64,000 nucleotides of DNA from Pseudochrobactrum saccharolyticum (GCF_008801715.1 NZ_VZPG01000004.1:248001-312000), one strand, 5' to 3'. Shown: positions 1-9,089, numbered from the stretch's first letter. The notes: generated by a model not told the origin, from the letters alone. Numbers and translations: made by a program.

Positions 1-2
1 TT

Positions 3-2417
3 GTGCTGGGCGAAACCGTTCTGCAGGGTAGTTTTGAACGCAGCGGCGGGGAAAGCCGCGCGGCATCTTCGGTCCTGAATATTCAGGGTAAAGCTCTGGA
101 TGCAGGTACAATGCAGTTGCTGAGCGGCATGTTCCTGCGTGAAGGTGATCTTTCGGCACTTGCCGGTGAAAACTTGACGGTCAATCTAAAGGCAGGCCCC
201 GTTAAATTTGCAGGGCTGGAAGCGGAACAGCTGGATACTGCATTTCGTCTGAGCAATGGCAAGCTGGATTTTGACAAGCTGCTGGTCAGTGGTTTGGAAG
301 GCGCAACCGTTTCTGCAACCGGATCATTGCGGCCGTTTGATAATTCGGTCAATGCGTCACTTGATGCGACAATTCTGGCCGATGATCTCAGCCCTGTCTT
401 GCGTCAGCTCGATGCAGCTTTCCCGCGTGAGCCTCTTATTTCTGCGCTTTCCGCCAGAGCCAATGCCTATCCGGATTTGTTCTCCGGCACCAAGCTCGAT
501 CTGCTTGTGAATGCGGTTAACCTGTTCGGGGACGGAGCGCATGCGCAGAAAACTGACGATGCCGGAACCGAGAAAACGGAAACAAAAGATACCAAAGCGC
601 GGGGCAGTCGTGTCAAAGCGGGGAGCAATCCGGCCGATGGTGCAAAATCCGATATTGCCGAGTTTTCTTTCAGCCTGAATGGTCAGAGCGGCGCGCTGAT
701 CCTGTCTGTTGCCGGATCCTCAAAAGGGACACTGGCCGGTTCCGAGCCGATGCAATTATCGCTGACGGCCAATGCCAAAGCCGCTTCAGGTGAAGCCGCC
801 TTGGCACTGCTCGGTCTGCCTGTTGTGCCGCTGGGACTGATGGGAGAGGCGGAGATTAATCTGCAGGCGCAGGGTGCGCCGGTTGCCGGTATGAAAACCG
901 CGCTGGAAATCAGCGGCGATGATGGCAATGCCCGTCTTGATGGTGTGATTACGCTGACCGGTGATGAGCTGACGGCCAGCGGTAAAGCCGTGCTGAAAAG
1001 CGATGATCTCGAGCCGTTTCTGGCCACCGCCGGTTATGCCCTGCCATTTGGTCGTGGCTTTGGCTCAGGTCTGCCGGTGGATATCGTCAGCGATTTTCAG
1101 TTCGGGAAAAATATCGTCCGGCTGCCGAATTTGCAGGGCAAACTGGATAATGAGACTGTCAGCGCCAGACTGGACGGATCGCTCAGCGATCAGTCGGTTG
1201 CACAATTACGCGGCGAAATAAAGCTGGAGCGTTTTGATCTGGCTGCATTATTTGCGGCGATGAGCGGTCTGTCGGTTGCAGATATCACCGGCGCTGACGG
1301 CCGAAGCTGGTCTGAAACCGGCTTTGGTAACAGAACCAATCTTCCGCTGGGTATGGATTTGAAAGTGAGTGCCGCACAGGCTGCGCTGACGGATGCAGCG
1401 ACATTCAGTGATTTCTCTGCTCGTATCATCAAAAACGACCAGCAATTACAGCTTAGTGATATTGGCGGAGAGTGGGCTAAGGGCAAATTATCCGGCAAAC
1501 TGGAGCTGAACAACGCCAATGGAACCTTGCTCACCAACGGGGATTTGCGTCTTTCCGGCGGGGATATGCAGGTGCTCTATCAGCCGGAAAATATGCAGCC
1601 GCCAGTGAGCGGTGCTAGCGATATCAAGCTGGGCTTTACGGGCAGCGGCAAGTCGATGGCTGATCTGGTGCATTCTCTGGCCGGTGAGGGGGCCGTGACT
1701 GTTGAGCAGCCTGTTATTGCAGGATTTAACCTCACAGCTTTACCGGATTTGTTGCGACGTTCCGATGAATTGTCGGATACGGCTCTCTCTCAGGTTGAGC
1801 CGAAACAGGCCGAAGCCGAGCGCGGTAAATTGTCGAAAAGCCTGACGCAGGACGGACAAATAAGCACTGCCCGGATTCAGGCTCCGTTATCGCTTGCCGG
1901 AGGGATTATCCGTGCGCCGTCTGTTAAGGCAGAGAATGAAAGAGCCATAGTGCAGGCGGATTTGCAGTTTGACCTGAACCGCTTTCTCTGGGGCGGCAGC
2001 GGGCGGCTGGATCTGGTGTTGCCGCAGCATGAGCGGAATGATGTAACCCCGCAATTGCAGTTCACGGTTTCCGGCGGATGGCAGCAGCCACAATTGCAGT
2101 TCGATTATCAGCCGATGGTGCAGTTCTTGACCCAGCGCGGCTTGTTGCGCGAACAACAGCGGGTAGAGGCGGCACAGGCTTTGATTATTGAAAAGCAGCG
2201 CCTGAAGCGCGAGGCTGATTATTATACTGCGAAAGCAGAAGCCCGCAAACGCGAGCGTATTGAAGCTGAAGAAGCTTTGCGCAGACGTGCGGAAGAAGCT
2301 GCGGGTGCAGGAACAACACTTCCGCAGGAAACACCGCAGCAGCCAAATACCGCGCCTGATTTCAAACCAAGCCTTGATGAGTTTCTGCAAACTCTGCCTG
2401 AAACGCAGTTACAGTAA
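3..2417 (+). CDS. AsmA-family protein, C-terminal part (5' end outside window)
   Basis: The gene enters from the left edge, so only about 804 C-terminal residues are visible and the true start is missing. The protein is built of long beta-rich stretches of the AsmA/TamB-like kind, with repeated 'G-x-L-x-a-x-G' strands, and an AsmA C-terminal region near residues 500-700. The last 80 residues form a charged, Glu/Arg-rich coiled coil (about 724-770) followed by a Pro/Gln tail, which is common in rhizobial members. AsmA-like proteins are inner-membrane anchored periplasmic proteins linked to outer-membrane lipid homeostasis; the exact role of this one is unknown. It converges on the small gene that follows. 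Confidence 0.8.
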   Translation: MLGETVLQGSFERSGGESRAASSVLNIQGKALDAGTMQLLSGMFLREGDLSALAGENLTVNLKAGPVKFAGLEAEQLDTAFRLSNGKLDFDKLLVSGLEGATVSATGSLRPFDNSVNASLDATILADDLSPVLRQLDAAFPREPLISALSARANAYPDLFSGTKLDLLVNAVNLFGDGAHAQKTDDAGTEKTETKDTKARGSRVKAGSNPADGAKSDIAEFSFSLNGQSGALILSVAGSSKGTLAGSEPMQLSLTANAKAASGEAALALLGLPVVPLGLMGEAEINLQAQGAPVAGMKTALEISGDDGNARLDGVITLTGDELTASGKAVLKSDDLEPFLATAGYALPFGRGFGSGLPVDIVSDFQFGKNIVRLPNLQGKLDNETVSARLDGSLSDQSVAQLRGEIKLERFDLAALFAAMSGLSVADITGADGRSWSETGFGNRTNLPLGMDLKVSAAQAALTDAATFSDFSARIIKNDQQLQLSDIGGEWAKGKLSGKLELNNANGTLLTNGDLRLSGGDMQVLYQPENMQPPVSGASDIKLGFTGSGKSMADLVHSLAGEGAVTVEQPVIAGFNLTALPDLLRRSDELSDTALSQVEPKQAEAERGKLSKSLTQDGQISTARIQAPLSLAGGIIRAPSVKAENERAIVQADLQFDLNRFLWGGSGRLDLVLPQHERNDVTPQLQFTVSGGWQQPQLQFDYQPMVQFLTQRGLLREQQRVEAAQALIIEKQRLKREADYYTAKAEARKRERIEAEEALRRRAEEAAGAGTTLPQETPQQPNTAPDFKPSLDEFLQTLPETQLQ

Positions 2418-2456
2418 AACTACCGCCGGTTTGGGGTTTAGAGCATGTCGCAGCTA

Positions 2457-2729
2457 TTAAGGTGCTTTGATGCTTAGCACCCAATCCAGCGCATAGAGGC
2501 GCAGGCTGGAAGACAGATTGCTGTTGCGGTCGCGTTCATCATCAATCATGGCAATGAGTGAAGCCAGCGACTGACCGTTCTGCGCTGCAATCTGCACGAT
2601 GATGTCATAAAATGCATCTTCGAGCGAGAAGCTGGTGGCATGGCCGTGCAATGTGATCGAATGTTTGCGCAACCGTGCTTTGCTGCGTGCTGCTGTGCTC
2701 AATGGCTGACGGGCAGTTTTATTGCTCAT
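2457..2729 (-). CDS. Ribbon-helix-helix domain protein (RHH_4 type)
   Basis: The 90-residue protein has the RHH_4 pattern: a short basic strand (RLRKHSITLHGHATS, about 21-35), then SLEDAFYDII and a second helix with SLASLIAMID, ending in SSSLRLYALDWV. Such proteins are small DNA-binding folds, but no target is known. It overlaps the upstream DUF4169 gene by four bases (ATGA type), so the two are co-translated, and both lie downstream of sspB on the same strand, an arrangement seen in Brucella relatives. Function beyond probable DNA binding is inference. Confidence 0.8.
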   Translation of the reverse strand: MSNKTARQPLSTAARSKARLRKHSITLHGHATSFSLEDAFYDIIVQIAAQNGQSLASLIAMIDDERDRNSNLSSSLRLYALDWVLSIKAP

Positions 2730-2935
2730 TCTTTTTCATCAGCAGATGAGACGGAGCTGCGTGGTTCCAGCCTGTTCTGGTCAAGGAACCGGACTTGCTT
2801 ATCGTTCTGATTTTTATCGAAAGATTTTTCCGCTTTGGTACGACCGAACAGGATGCGATTGGCATCCGCTTCAACTTCTTTCGTCGCACGGGCTTTGCGT
2901 TTTTTGAATTGTTTGAGATTGATAATGTCACTCAT
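2726..2935 (-). CDS. DUF4169 family small basic protein
   Basis: The 69-residue protein starts MSDIINLKQFKKRKARATKE and is rich in Lys and Arg, which is the DUF4169 signature. The family is confined to alphaproteobacteria and has no established function. It lies between sspB (73 bases upstream, with a strong hairpin between) and the RHH gene, which it overlaps by four bases. The conserved pairing with a DNA-binding RHH protein suggests a joint role, but the sequence does not show what it is. Confidence 0.75.
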   Translation of the reverse strand: MSDIINLKQFKKRKARATKEVEADANRILFGRTKAEKSFDKNQNDKQVRFLDQNRLEPRSSVSSADEKE

Positions 2936-2971
2936 GACTATGCCCTCTCAAAATAGAATATTCTCATGAAT

Positions 2972-2999
2972 ATATTCCGGCCGCTGCCGGCCGGAATAT
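2972..2999 (-). terminator. Strong hairpin downstream of sspB
   Basis: A 12-bp perfect stem (arms 2972-2983 and 2988-2999, loop CTGC) follows the sspB stop codon. There is no clear run of U after it on the minus strand, so it may be an intercistronic RNA-stabilising hairpin rather than a full terminator, with some read-through into DUF4169 and the RHH gene. Confidence 0.55.
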
Positions 3000-3008
3000 T
3001 GCATCTGT

Positions 3009-3605
3009 TTATTTTTTGCGGAAAGCATCCAGCGATACAACATCGGCAGAAGGCTTCGGAGCCTCTTCCTTATCTGTAGTTTCGCTGCTGTCTTCCTTGG
3101 CCGTTGTCTTGCTGCGGTCAGCCTTTTTGGCTGGCTTTTTAGCAGGCTTGGCCGGTGCTTCTGTTTCATCTTCTTCCGCATCATCCTGCAGGCGCAGTTC
3201 CGATACGATTTCCAGATCATCCGTGTCATTGTCACCGGTCGGCAGCGCAACAGACACATCAAATTCCAGTTCGAAATTCACTGACGGATCGTAGAAGCCG
3301 CGGATTGCGGAGAACGGAATGACCAGCTTTTCGGCGATTTCACCAAAGGAAAGACCGACTTCAAAAAACTGCTCGGTAACCACCAGGTCCCAATACTGGT
3401 GCTGCATAACAATTGTCATCTGTTCAGGATATTTTTCCTTCAAACGAGATGAAATGCGAACGCCCGGTGCCTCTGTCAGAAAGGTGATGAAGAAGTGGTG
3501 ATTGCCGGGCAGACCGGCCTTGTTCACTTCCATGAGCACTTTGCGGATAACGCCGCGCAGCGCATCCTGAGCAAGAATATCGTAACGGATAAGATCCTGA
3601 ACCAT
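3009..3605 (-). CDS. sspB: SspB-family ClpXP adaptor
   Basis: The 198-residue protein has the alphaproteobacterial SspB fold in residues 1-125 (start MVQDLIRYDILAQDALRGVI, then HHFFITFLTEAPGVRIS and IVMQHQYWDL). A long acidic and lysine-rich linker follows, ending in the conserved tail VVSLDAFRKK. In SspB the body binds the tmRNA-encoded degradation tag and the tail (XB motif) docks on ClpX, so tagged proteins reach the ClpXP protease in the cytoplasm. The tmRNA gene itself lies only about 1.7 kb away. The linker is rich in Ala, Lys, Glu and Ser and probably disordered. Confidence 0.9.
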   Translation of the reverse strand: MVQDLIRYDILAQDALRGVIRKVLMEVNKAGLPGNHHFFITFLTEAPGVRISSRLKEKYPEQMTIVMQHQYWDLVVTEQFFEVGLSFGEIAEKLVIPFSAIRGFYDPSVNFELEFDVSVALPTGDNDTDDLEIVSELRLQDDAEEDETEAPAKPAKKPAKKADRSKTTAKEDSSETTDKEEAPKPSADVVSLDAFRKK

Positions 3606-4077
3606 TAAATCCTTATCCCGCGGATTCGAGGAGTGTTGTCATATATGTTGTCTAAGTCAGCATTGCCGTATGATCAATTGATAATCAAGGATCAGGGCAT
3701 TTCCGTTGAAATGAAATGCGCCGGTCATTCTGGCCGAGACAATATAATCTGATGGATTGATACAGCAGCTTTTATCACTTGTGCGAGAAAAATGCTGCAA
3801 CCCTGTCTCATTTATCAATATACCGCTGTAATGAAAGGTGAAAGAACTTTCTCAAATAATTGCCGTTCAGATCCGTGTGTTACAGGATAAATCGGCTGAA
3901 ATTGACGGTTGACCATTTTCCGCTTCACTTCTATTTTTGCGCTCCCGTCAGTCCGGATGATGTGACAAATCCGAATGCGATGACAAGCGGCTGATTTATC
4001 TCGTGGATAATGATCTCTGCGCAGAGGCGGAGAAATAATCTGTCTTCATTTTTATTGCGCTTCTGAAAGTTAAACGC
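3606..4077. other. Intergenic region between sspB and the exporter gene, no gene seen
   Basis: About 470 bases separate two divergent genes. I see no convincing reading frame. The stretch holds a repeat-like palindrome with GCATTTC/GAAATGC arms near 3698-3722 and a weaker TGACGG/CCGTCA pair near 3902-3951. It presumably carries the two divergent promoters, but I could not fix them with confidence. Confidence 0.5.
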
Positions 4078-5295
4078 ATGTCCGCTCGTTTGTACCGCAC
4101 AGCTCTTGTGCTCGGTTTTATTTCGGCTATCGGGCCGTTCGCTATTGATATGTATTTGCCGGCACTGCCGACAATTGCCAAAGATTTACACGCCAATGAT
4201 GCCGCCGTGCAGATGAGCCTGATGGTGTTCTTTCTGGCGACGGCTTTGATGCAAATGTTTTGCGGGCCGTTTTCGGATATTTACGGTCGTAAACTGCCGC
4301 TTTATCTGGGGCTTGCACTCTTTGCTGCGGGCAGTGTCGGTTCGGCAATGGCGACCAATATCGAGATGCTGATTTTCTTCCGCTTTATTCAGGGTGTGGG
4401 GGCGAGTGCGGGTATGGTTGTGCCGCGCGCGATTGTCCGCGATCTCTATACCGGTGTGGATGCGGCACGGCTGATGTCGATGCTGATGCTGGTTTTTTCG
4501 ATTTCACCAATTCTGGCACCTTTGACCGGCAGTTTCATCATTGAAGATTTTAGCTGGCGCGGTGTGTTCTGGGCTGTTCTGCTGGCGGCCATTCTCGGTC
4601 TTGCGCTGGTCTTTTTCGCACAGGAAGAGACGCGTCCCGTTGAACAGCGTATTTCCGGCGGGGTAGGGCGCGCATTGCGCGGCTATGCTTTTCTGATACG
4701 CGACAGCAAATTTATCGGCCTGACCTGTATCGGCGGCTTCTGCATGGCCGCATTCTTTGTCTATATCGCCAATTCATCCTTCATCTTCATTGAGAAATAC
4801 GGTCTGACCCCGCGCGAATATTCGCTGGTGTTCTCACTCAATGCTATCTCGTTTTTCGGTGTGTCGCAGCTCAATGGCATGTTGGCGAGCCGTTACGGGC
4901 TGGGTAAGGTCGTTTCCTATGCGGTAACCGGCTATCTGGTGACGATGGTTATCATGGTTCTTGCAGCCATATTCCTCACACAGAGCCTGTGGATGATTAT
5001 GACTTTCCTGTTTATCGGCAATGGTTTTCTCGGACTGGTATTGCCGGGCACCAGTGTGCTGGCACTGGATGATCATGGCGAGATTGCCGGAACGGCAGCA
5101 GCTTTGCTCGGTACATTGCAATTGCTGGTCGCAGCGGCTGCTATGGGGCTCAGCTCATTCATTATGACAGGGAATGTTTTGCCGATGCTGGTCGCCATTG
5201 CGCTTTGCGGTTTTTCCGGCTGGGTACTGACCTATCTGACCATCATGCGGCACGGGCTTAAAAAGCCGTCATCGCATGTGACTGAAATTCACTGA
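4078..5295 (+). CDS. Bcr/CflA-type multidrug efflux MFS transporter
   Basis: The 405-residue protein is strongly hydrophobic with about 12 transmembrane segments. It opens with ALVLGFISAIGPFAIDMYLP and ALPTIAKDL, and then has GPFSDIYGRKLPLYLGL, the loop 2-3 motif (G-x-x-x-D-x-x-G-R-[KR]) of the drug:H+ antiporter-1 group. These are hallmarks of the Bcr/CflA subfamily, which exports bicyclomycin, chloramphenicol-like compounds or cysteine; the substrate here cannot be read from sequence. The Shine-Dalgarno sequence before the ATG is weak. It is monocistronic and ends at a clear terminator. Confidence 0.85.
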   Translation: MSARLYRTALVLGFISAIGPFAIDMYLPALPTIAKDLHANDAAVQMSLMVFFLATALMQMFCGPFSDIYGRKLPLYLGLALFAAGSVGSAMATNIEMLIFFRFIQGVGASAGMVVPRAIVRDLYTGVDAARLMSMLMLVFSISPILAPLTGSFIIEDFSWRGVFWAVLLAAILGLALVFFAQEETRPVEQRISGGVGRALRGYAFLIRDSKFIGLTCIGGFCMAAFFVYIANSSFIFIEKYGLTPREYSLVFSLNAISFFGVSQLNGMLASRYGLGKVVSYAVTGYLVTMVIMVLAAIFLTQSLWMIMTFLFIGNGFLGLVLPGTSVLALDDHGEIAGTAAALLGTLQLLVAAAAMGLSSFIMTGNVLPMLVAIALCGFSGWVLTYLTIMRHGLKKPSSHVTEIH

Positions 5296-5308
5296 GTGAC
5301 TAAAATAG

Positions 5309-5334
5309 GGCATCGGAAATTCCGGTGCCTTTTT
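5309..5334 (+). terminator. Terminator of the MFS exporter gene
   Basis: A hairpin with arms GGCATCGGAA and TTCCGGTGCC (one G-U pair) is followed by TTTTT, 14 bases after the exporter stop codon. It lies next to the 3' end of the convergent tmRNA gene. Confidence 0.8.
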
Positions 5335-5345
5335 CATATCATCTT

Positions 5346-5684
5346 GTAAAGGGGAGAAGTGGAGGCTTCTGTTGCCAGGTGCCTCCGAACCCCGCCTTAA
5401 GGGGCTAACCCTAAGGACTTAGGTTGGGTTTCTCGCACCGCCATTAGGCAGCGAGAGCATAACCCTGAGCTTTGTTGTCATTTGCAACTACTCAATTAGC
5501 CCGATAACGGTGGTACAATGCCGAGTGAAAGATCAACCTTTACGCCCTTGTCGATCCTGTTTCGCCCCCGCCACAATACAGCCGTTTCAGTTTAAGCTGT
5601 ATTCTGGTGGAGGCGCCGGGTACCGCCCCCGGGTCCAATAGGTTTATTACGCAGTCCATTTATCACCATAGCCGGTCAAGCCGA
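5346..5684 (-). ncRNA. ssrA: Circularly permuted two-piece tmRNA
   Basis: On the minus strand the order is acceptor piece, then loop, then coding piece, the permuted alphaproteobacterial layout. The acceptor piece ends in a T-arm and CGCCTCC-A-CCA (CCA at 5605-5607). A hairpin loop to be removed follows. The coding piece starts at 5569 with GGGGGCG, which pairs with CGCCTCC over seven pairs, including the G3-U70 wobble that alanyl-tRNA synthetase recognises. The tag frame is at 5485-5444: resume codon GCA, peptide ANDNKAQGYALAA, then TAA. tmRNA rescues stalled ribosomes and tags their products for ClpXP; sspB lies nearby. The outer ends of the precursor are estimated. Confidence 0.93.
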
Positions 5685-5689
5685 CAAGG

Positions 5690-5718
5690 TTTATATAGGT
5701 GGCTTCCGTGCGCTTGAA
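5690..5718 (-). promoter_or_regulatory. Promoter of ssrA
   Basis: On the minus strand TTCAAG (5718-5713) and TATAAA (5695-5690) are separated by 17 bases. This puts the predicted RNA start near 5683, just before the acceptor piece of tmRNA. Confidence 0.55.
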
Positions 5719-6004
5719 AAGAGGGGAAAGGGCTTTCCTTATCTTTCAGCTGTGAAAAATATAAAACTCCGGCGATTTTGCCGGGCAATCATTTATTGAA
5801 AAAGACTGAAATAACAGTTTGGTGTGTTTTCTGAAAGAATAGAGGTTTTACGGCATTGACAGGTTTTGTCTGCTGGTCAATCTTTCCATAATACAGAGGT
5901 AAATAGGCTGAATGTCGATTCAGCTATGATATTGAGCAATTGTCTTATTTACTTTTTCTGGTTTAACGGCCGTAAAAGCGGTCAGATTGAAGGAGACTGG
6001 TTTC

Positions 6005-6316
6005 ATGACTGATTATCTAGCCGACGTACGCCGTTACGATGCTGCTGCCGATGAGGCTGTTGTTGCTAAAATTGTCAAACATCTTGGCATTGCTCTGCGC
6101 AGCCGCGATGCATCGCTGGTTGCTGCATCCGACCCTGAAGAACTGGCGCGTGTGCGCACCAGCTGGATCGGCAAGAAGCTCGGTATTGAAGATGCTGAAA
6201 AGGCAAATGCGGTTATCGCCAGTGTGGCTGAAACCATGAAGGGTGATCACAGCAAGCAGCGTGTGACCTTCTATTACCTGACTGCAAAAGCACTCGGTAA
6301 GCTGGAAAGCCTCTGA
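6005..6316 (+). CDS. DUF2853 family protein
   Basis: A small cytoplasmic protein of 103 residues, MTDYLADVRRYDAAADEAVV onward, matching DUF2853. The family has a compact helical fold and no known function. I chose the ATG at 6005 because AAGGAGACT lies just upstream, whereas the in-frame ATG at 5987 would have no ribosome site. It is a single-gene unit bounded by the tmRNA region and a textbook terminator. Confidence 0.8.
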   Translation: MTDYLADVRRYDAAADEAVVAKIVKHLGIALRSRDASLVAASDPEELARVRTSWIGKKLGIEDAEKANAVIASVAETMKGDHSKQRVTFYYLTAKALGKLESL

Positions 6317-6327
6317 TAAGTTTAAAA

Positions 6328-6355
6328 AAGCCCCGCATTCAGCGGGGCTTTTTTT
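6328..6355 (+). terminator. Terminator after DUF2853 gene
   Basis: Arms AAGCCCCGC and GCGGGGCTT around a short ATTCA loop are followed by a run of T, a canonical intrinsic terminator. Confidence 0.9.
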
Positions 6356-6449
6356 ATGGTTGCTGCGATCAAATAACTGTGCGTGCCCACGCTGTGCATT
6401 GCCGCAGATTGCGCGTGATATTTTCGCTGAAAAAGGCTAAAGACCATCT

Positions 6450-7244
6450 ATGCGTACATATCTTGATCTTCTTCAGCACGTTCTCGACAATGGCACTGAC
6501 CGCGGTGATCGCACCGGTACCGGCACACGTTCGGTTTTCGGTTATCAGATGCGTTTTGATCTCGCTCAGGGCTTTCCTGTTCTGACAACCAAAAAGCTGC
6601 ATCTGCGCTCTATCATCCATGAATTGCTGTGGTTTTTGCGTGGCGACACCAATATCTCCTATCTCAAAGAGAATGGTGTGAGCATCTGGGATGAGTGGGC
6701 AGACGAGAATGGTGATCTCGGTCCTGTCTATGGTGCGCAATGGCGTTCATGGCCTAAACCGGATGGTACGCATATCGACCAGATTGCGAATCTTATGAGG
6801 GATTTGCAGAAAAATCCTAATTCAAGACGTTTGATTGTATCTGCGTGGAATCCGGCGCTGGTTGATGAAATGGCGCTGCCGCCATGCCATTGCCTGTTCC
6901 AGTTCTATGTGGCGGACGGTAAAATATCGTGCCAGCTCTATCAGCGTTCAGCTGATATTTTCCTCGGCGTGCCGTTTAATATTGCATCTTATGCGCTGCT
7001 CACCATGATGATTGCGCAGGTTGCCGGTCTGAAACTGGGGGATTTTGTGCATACGCTTGGTGATGCGCATCTCTATCACAATCATTTCGATCAGGCGAAG
7101 TTGCAGCTGACCCGCGAGCCGAAAGCGCTGCCGGTGATGGAAATCAATCCGCAAATAAAAGACCTGTTTGCCTTCCGCTTTGAGGATTTCAAGCTGGTTG
7201 GCTATGAAGCCGAACCATCTATCAAAGCGCCGATTGCGGTGTGA
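6450..7244 (+). CDS. thyA: Thymidylate synthase (folate-dependent, ThyA)
   Basis: A full-length 264-residue ThyA, the same length as the E. coli enzyme. It methylates dUMP to dTMP using methylene-tetrahydrofolate. The catalytic cysteine is C146 in [11 protein letters not shown]. The phosphate-binding arginine region ([12 protein letters not shown], 20-31) and the [20 protein letters not shown] folate/dUMP motif are intact. The product dihydrofolate is recycled by dihydrofolate reductase, whose gene follows and is essentially contiguous. Together they form the classic thyA-folA pair. Confidence 0.97.
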   Translation: MRTYLDLLQHVLDNGTDRGDRTGTGTRSVFGYQMRFDLAQGFPVLTTKKLHLRSIIHELLWFLRGDTNISYLKENGVSIWDEWADENGDLGPVYGAQWRSWPKPDGTHIDQIANLMRDLQKNPNSRRLIVSAWNPALVDEMALPPCHCLFQFYVADGKISCQLYQRSADIFLGVPFNIASYALLTMMIAQVAGLKLGDFVHTLGDAHLYHNHFDQAKLQLTREPKALPVMEINPQIKDLFAFRFEDFKLVGYEAEPSIKAPIAV

Positions 7245-7249
7245 AGACT

Positions 7250-7753
7250 ATGATTATTTCTTTTGTAGTTGCCGTTTCTGAGAATGGTGTGATCGGGCGT
7301 GACAATGGCATGCCATGGCGTCTTTCCACGGATTTGCAGCGCTTTAAAAAACTCACACTGGGCAAGCCGGTGGTGATGGGGCGCAAAACATGGGAATCCC
7401 TTGGTCGCCCGTTGCCGAACCGCACCAATATTGTGATTACCCGTGATGCCGGTTACAGCGCGGAAGGTGCGCTGGTTGTGCCCTCAATTGATGAAGCGCT
7501 GATTGCCGGTGAAAAAGCAGCACGTGAAGCCGGTGCCGATGAGATCTGCATTATCGGCGGTGCGCAGATTTATGCGCAGGCAATGGACAAGGCCACGCGC
7601 CTGCACGTGACGCATATTAAAGCCAGCATAGATGGTGATGCTTTTTTCGGTCCTGTTGATCCGCAGGTCTGGCAGATCACCAGCGAAGAAGACGTACCGG
7701 CGGGCGAGAAAGATAATTACCCGACCCGCTATGTGGTTTACGACCGGCTTTAA
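7250..7753 (+). CDS. folA: Dihydrofolate reductase
   Basis: The protein (167 residues from ATG 7250) has the DHFR signature VVAVSENGVIGRDNGMPWRL near its start, the acidic active-site residue in LSTDLQRFKKLT, the NADPH-binding VVMGRKTWESLGRPLPNR, and IIGGAQIYAQAM. It reduces dihydrofolate to tetrahydrofolate, completing the cycle begun by ThyA. A GTG at 7241, overlapping the thyA stop codon, is an alternative start that would add three residues; neither has a strong ribosome site, so translational coupling to thyA is likely. The gene ends at a small hairpin terminator. Confidence 0.95.
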   Translation: MIISFVVAVSENGVIGRDNGMPWRLSTDLQRFKKLTLGKPVVMGRKTWESLGRPLPNRTNIVITRDAGYSAEGALVVPSIDEALIAGEKAAREAGADEICIIGGAQIYAQAMDKATRLHVTHIKASIDGDAFFGPVDPQVWQITSEEDVPAGEKDNYPTRYVVYDRL

Positions 7754-7761
7754 ACGAAAAG

Positions 7762-7786
7762 ACAGCTGCATAAAAAGCTGTTTTTT
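7762..7786 (+). terminator. Terminator of thyA-folA
   Basis: Arms ACAGCT and AGCTGT around an A-rich loop are followed by TTTTT. The stem is short, so termination may be partial. Confidence 0.6.
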
Positions 7787-7849
7787 ACCATGTCGATCAA
7801 CTATTTTGCCAGAAAATTACAAAAGCGTGATGAATCTGCGTGTCCTGCG

Positions 7850-7878
7850 TTGAAAGACTGCTTTTGCGTACCTATAAA
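7850..7878 (+). promoter_or_regulatory. Probable promoter of hflK-hflC
   Basis: TTGAAA (7850-7855) and TATAAA (7873-7878) are spaced by 17 bases. The -10 context CCTATAA also resembles alphaproteobacterial heat-shock sigma (RpoH) promoters, which would fit a protease-regulator operon, but this is inference from a single site. Confidence 0.45.
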
Positions 7879-7940
7879 CGGAACATACTGATTGATGAAT
7901 AGAGGTGTTCCGCCTCTGACATCTGGCACGAGAGGTGAGG

Positions 7941-9089
7941 ATGCCCTGGAGTAATCAAAATGGCGGCGGCCCATGGGGCGGCGGCGATAAGAATGGCGGA
8001 TCCGGCAACGGCGGTTCCAATAATGGCGGCTCTAATCAGGGCGGACCATGGGGACAAGGCCCTAAAGGACCGCGCGGCGGGCCTGGCGGCTCGGGCGGAA
8101 CGCCTCCGGATCTCGAAGATATTTTGCGCAAAGGTCAGGATCGCCTTAAAAAGGTGATGCCGGGTGGCGGCGGTGGTGGCGGCCCTGCTTTGTATATTGT
8201 TGGTGCGCTTGCGCTTGCCGGTTTCTGGCTGTTCCAGTCCATGTATACAGTGCAGCCGGATGAGCTTGCGGTTGAAATGCGCTTCGGTGTGCCGAAAGAA
8301 ACCATTTCCGAACCGGGTCTGCATTTCCATCTCTGGCCGATTGAAACTTATGAAAAAGTTTCGACCGGCGAACGCCAGATCAATATTGGCGGTCAGGGCA
8401 CTCGTGGTGCCACACAGGGTCTGATGCTGACCGGTGACCAGAACATTGTTAATGTTCAGTTCTCCGTACTTTACCGTGTTTCCGATCCGCGTTCTTACCT
8501 GTTCAAGGTACAGGATCCTGACAATATGGTTCGTCAGGTTTCTGAAAGCGCGATCCGTGAAATCGTCGGCCGTCGTCCTGCACAGGATGTATTCCGTGAC
8601 AACCGTGCGGCAATTGCCCAGTCGGTGCGTGATATTGTTCAGGATACGCTGAACGGCTATGGCGCCGGTATTCAGGTAACTGCTCTTTCCATCGAAGATG
8701 CTGCACCGCCGCGTGAAGTGGCTGATGCCTTTGACGAAGTGCAGCGTGCTGAGCAGGATGAAGACCGCTTTGTAGAAGAAGCTAACCAGTATTCCAACCA
8801 GAAGCTGGGTCAGGCACGCGGTGAGGCTGCGCAGGTTCGTGAAGATGCTGCCGGTTATAAAACCCGTATGGTTCAGGAAGCCGAAGGTGAAAGCCAGCGC
8901 TTTAACTCTGTCCTGAATATTTACAAAGAATCTCCTGATGTTACCCGCGACCGTCTCTTCATTGAGACCATGGAGCAGGTGCTGAAAGACAGCAATAAAG
9001 TGATTATCGAAGGCGGCAATAATGTCATGCCATATTTGCCTTTGACTGAACTGATGCGTCAGCAGGGCAAAGCAGGAGGCAACCAGTAA
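7941..9089 (+). CDS. hflK: HflK, subunit of the FtsH-regulating HflKC complex
   Basis: The 382-residue protein starts with about 65 residues of Gly/Asn/Pro-rich low-complexity sequence. One transmembrane helix follows (about 84-102, ALYIVGALALAGFWLF), then an SPFH/band-7 domain with VQPDELAVEMRFG and PGLHFHLWP. HflK and HflC form a periplasmic cage around FtsH and tune membrane-protein degradation. ATG 7941 was chosen because AGAGG sits five bases upstream; a GTG two codons earlier is the alternative. hflC overlaps its stop codon by one base (TAATG), so the two subunits are translationally coupled. Confidence 0.95.
   Translation: MPWSNQNGGGPWGGGDKNGGSGNGGSNNGGSNQGGPWGQGPKGPRGGPGGSGGTPPDLEDILRKGQDRLKKVMPGGGGGGGPALYIVGALALAGFWLFQSMYTVQPDELAVEMRFGVPKETISEPGLHFHLWPIETYEKVSTGERQINIGGQGTRGATQGLMLTGDQNIVNVQFSVLYRVSDPRSYLFKVQDPDNMVRQVSESAIREIVGRRPAQDVFRDNRAAIAQSVRDIVQDTLNGYGAGIQVTALSIEDAAPPREVADAFDEVQRAEQDEDRFVEEANQYSNQKLGQARGEAAQVREDAAGYKTRMVQEAEGESQRFNSVLNIYKESPDVTRDRLFIETMEQVLKDSNKVIIEGGNNVMPYLPLTELMRQQGKAGGNQ

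Noticed and set aside
5987-6004. Upstream ATG as start of DUF2853 gene
   Set aside because: The AAGGAGACT ribosome site lies between this ATG and the one at 6005, so translation starts at 6005.
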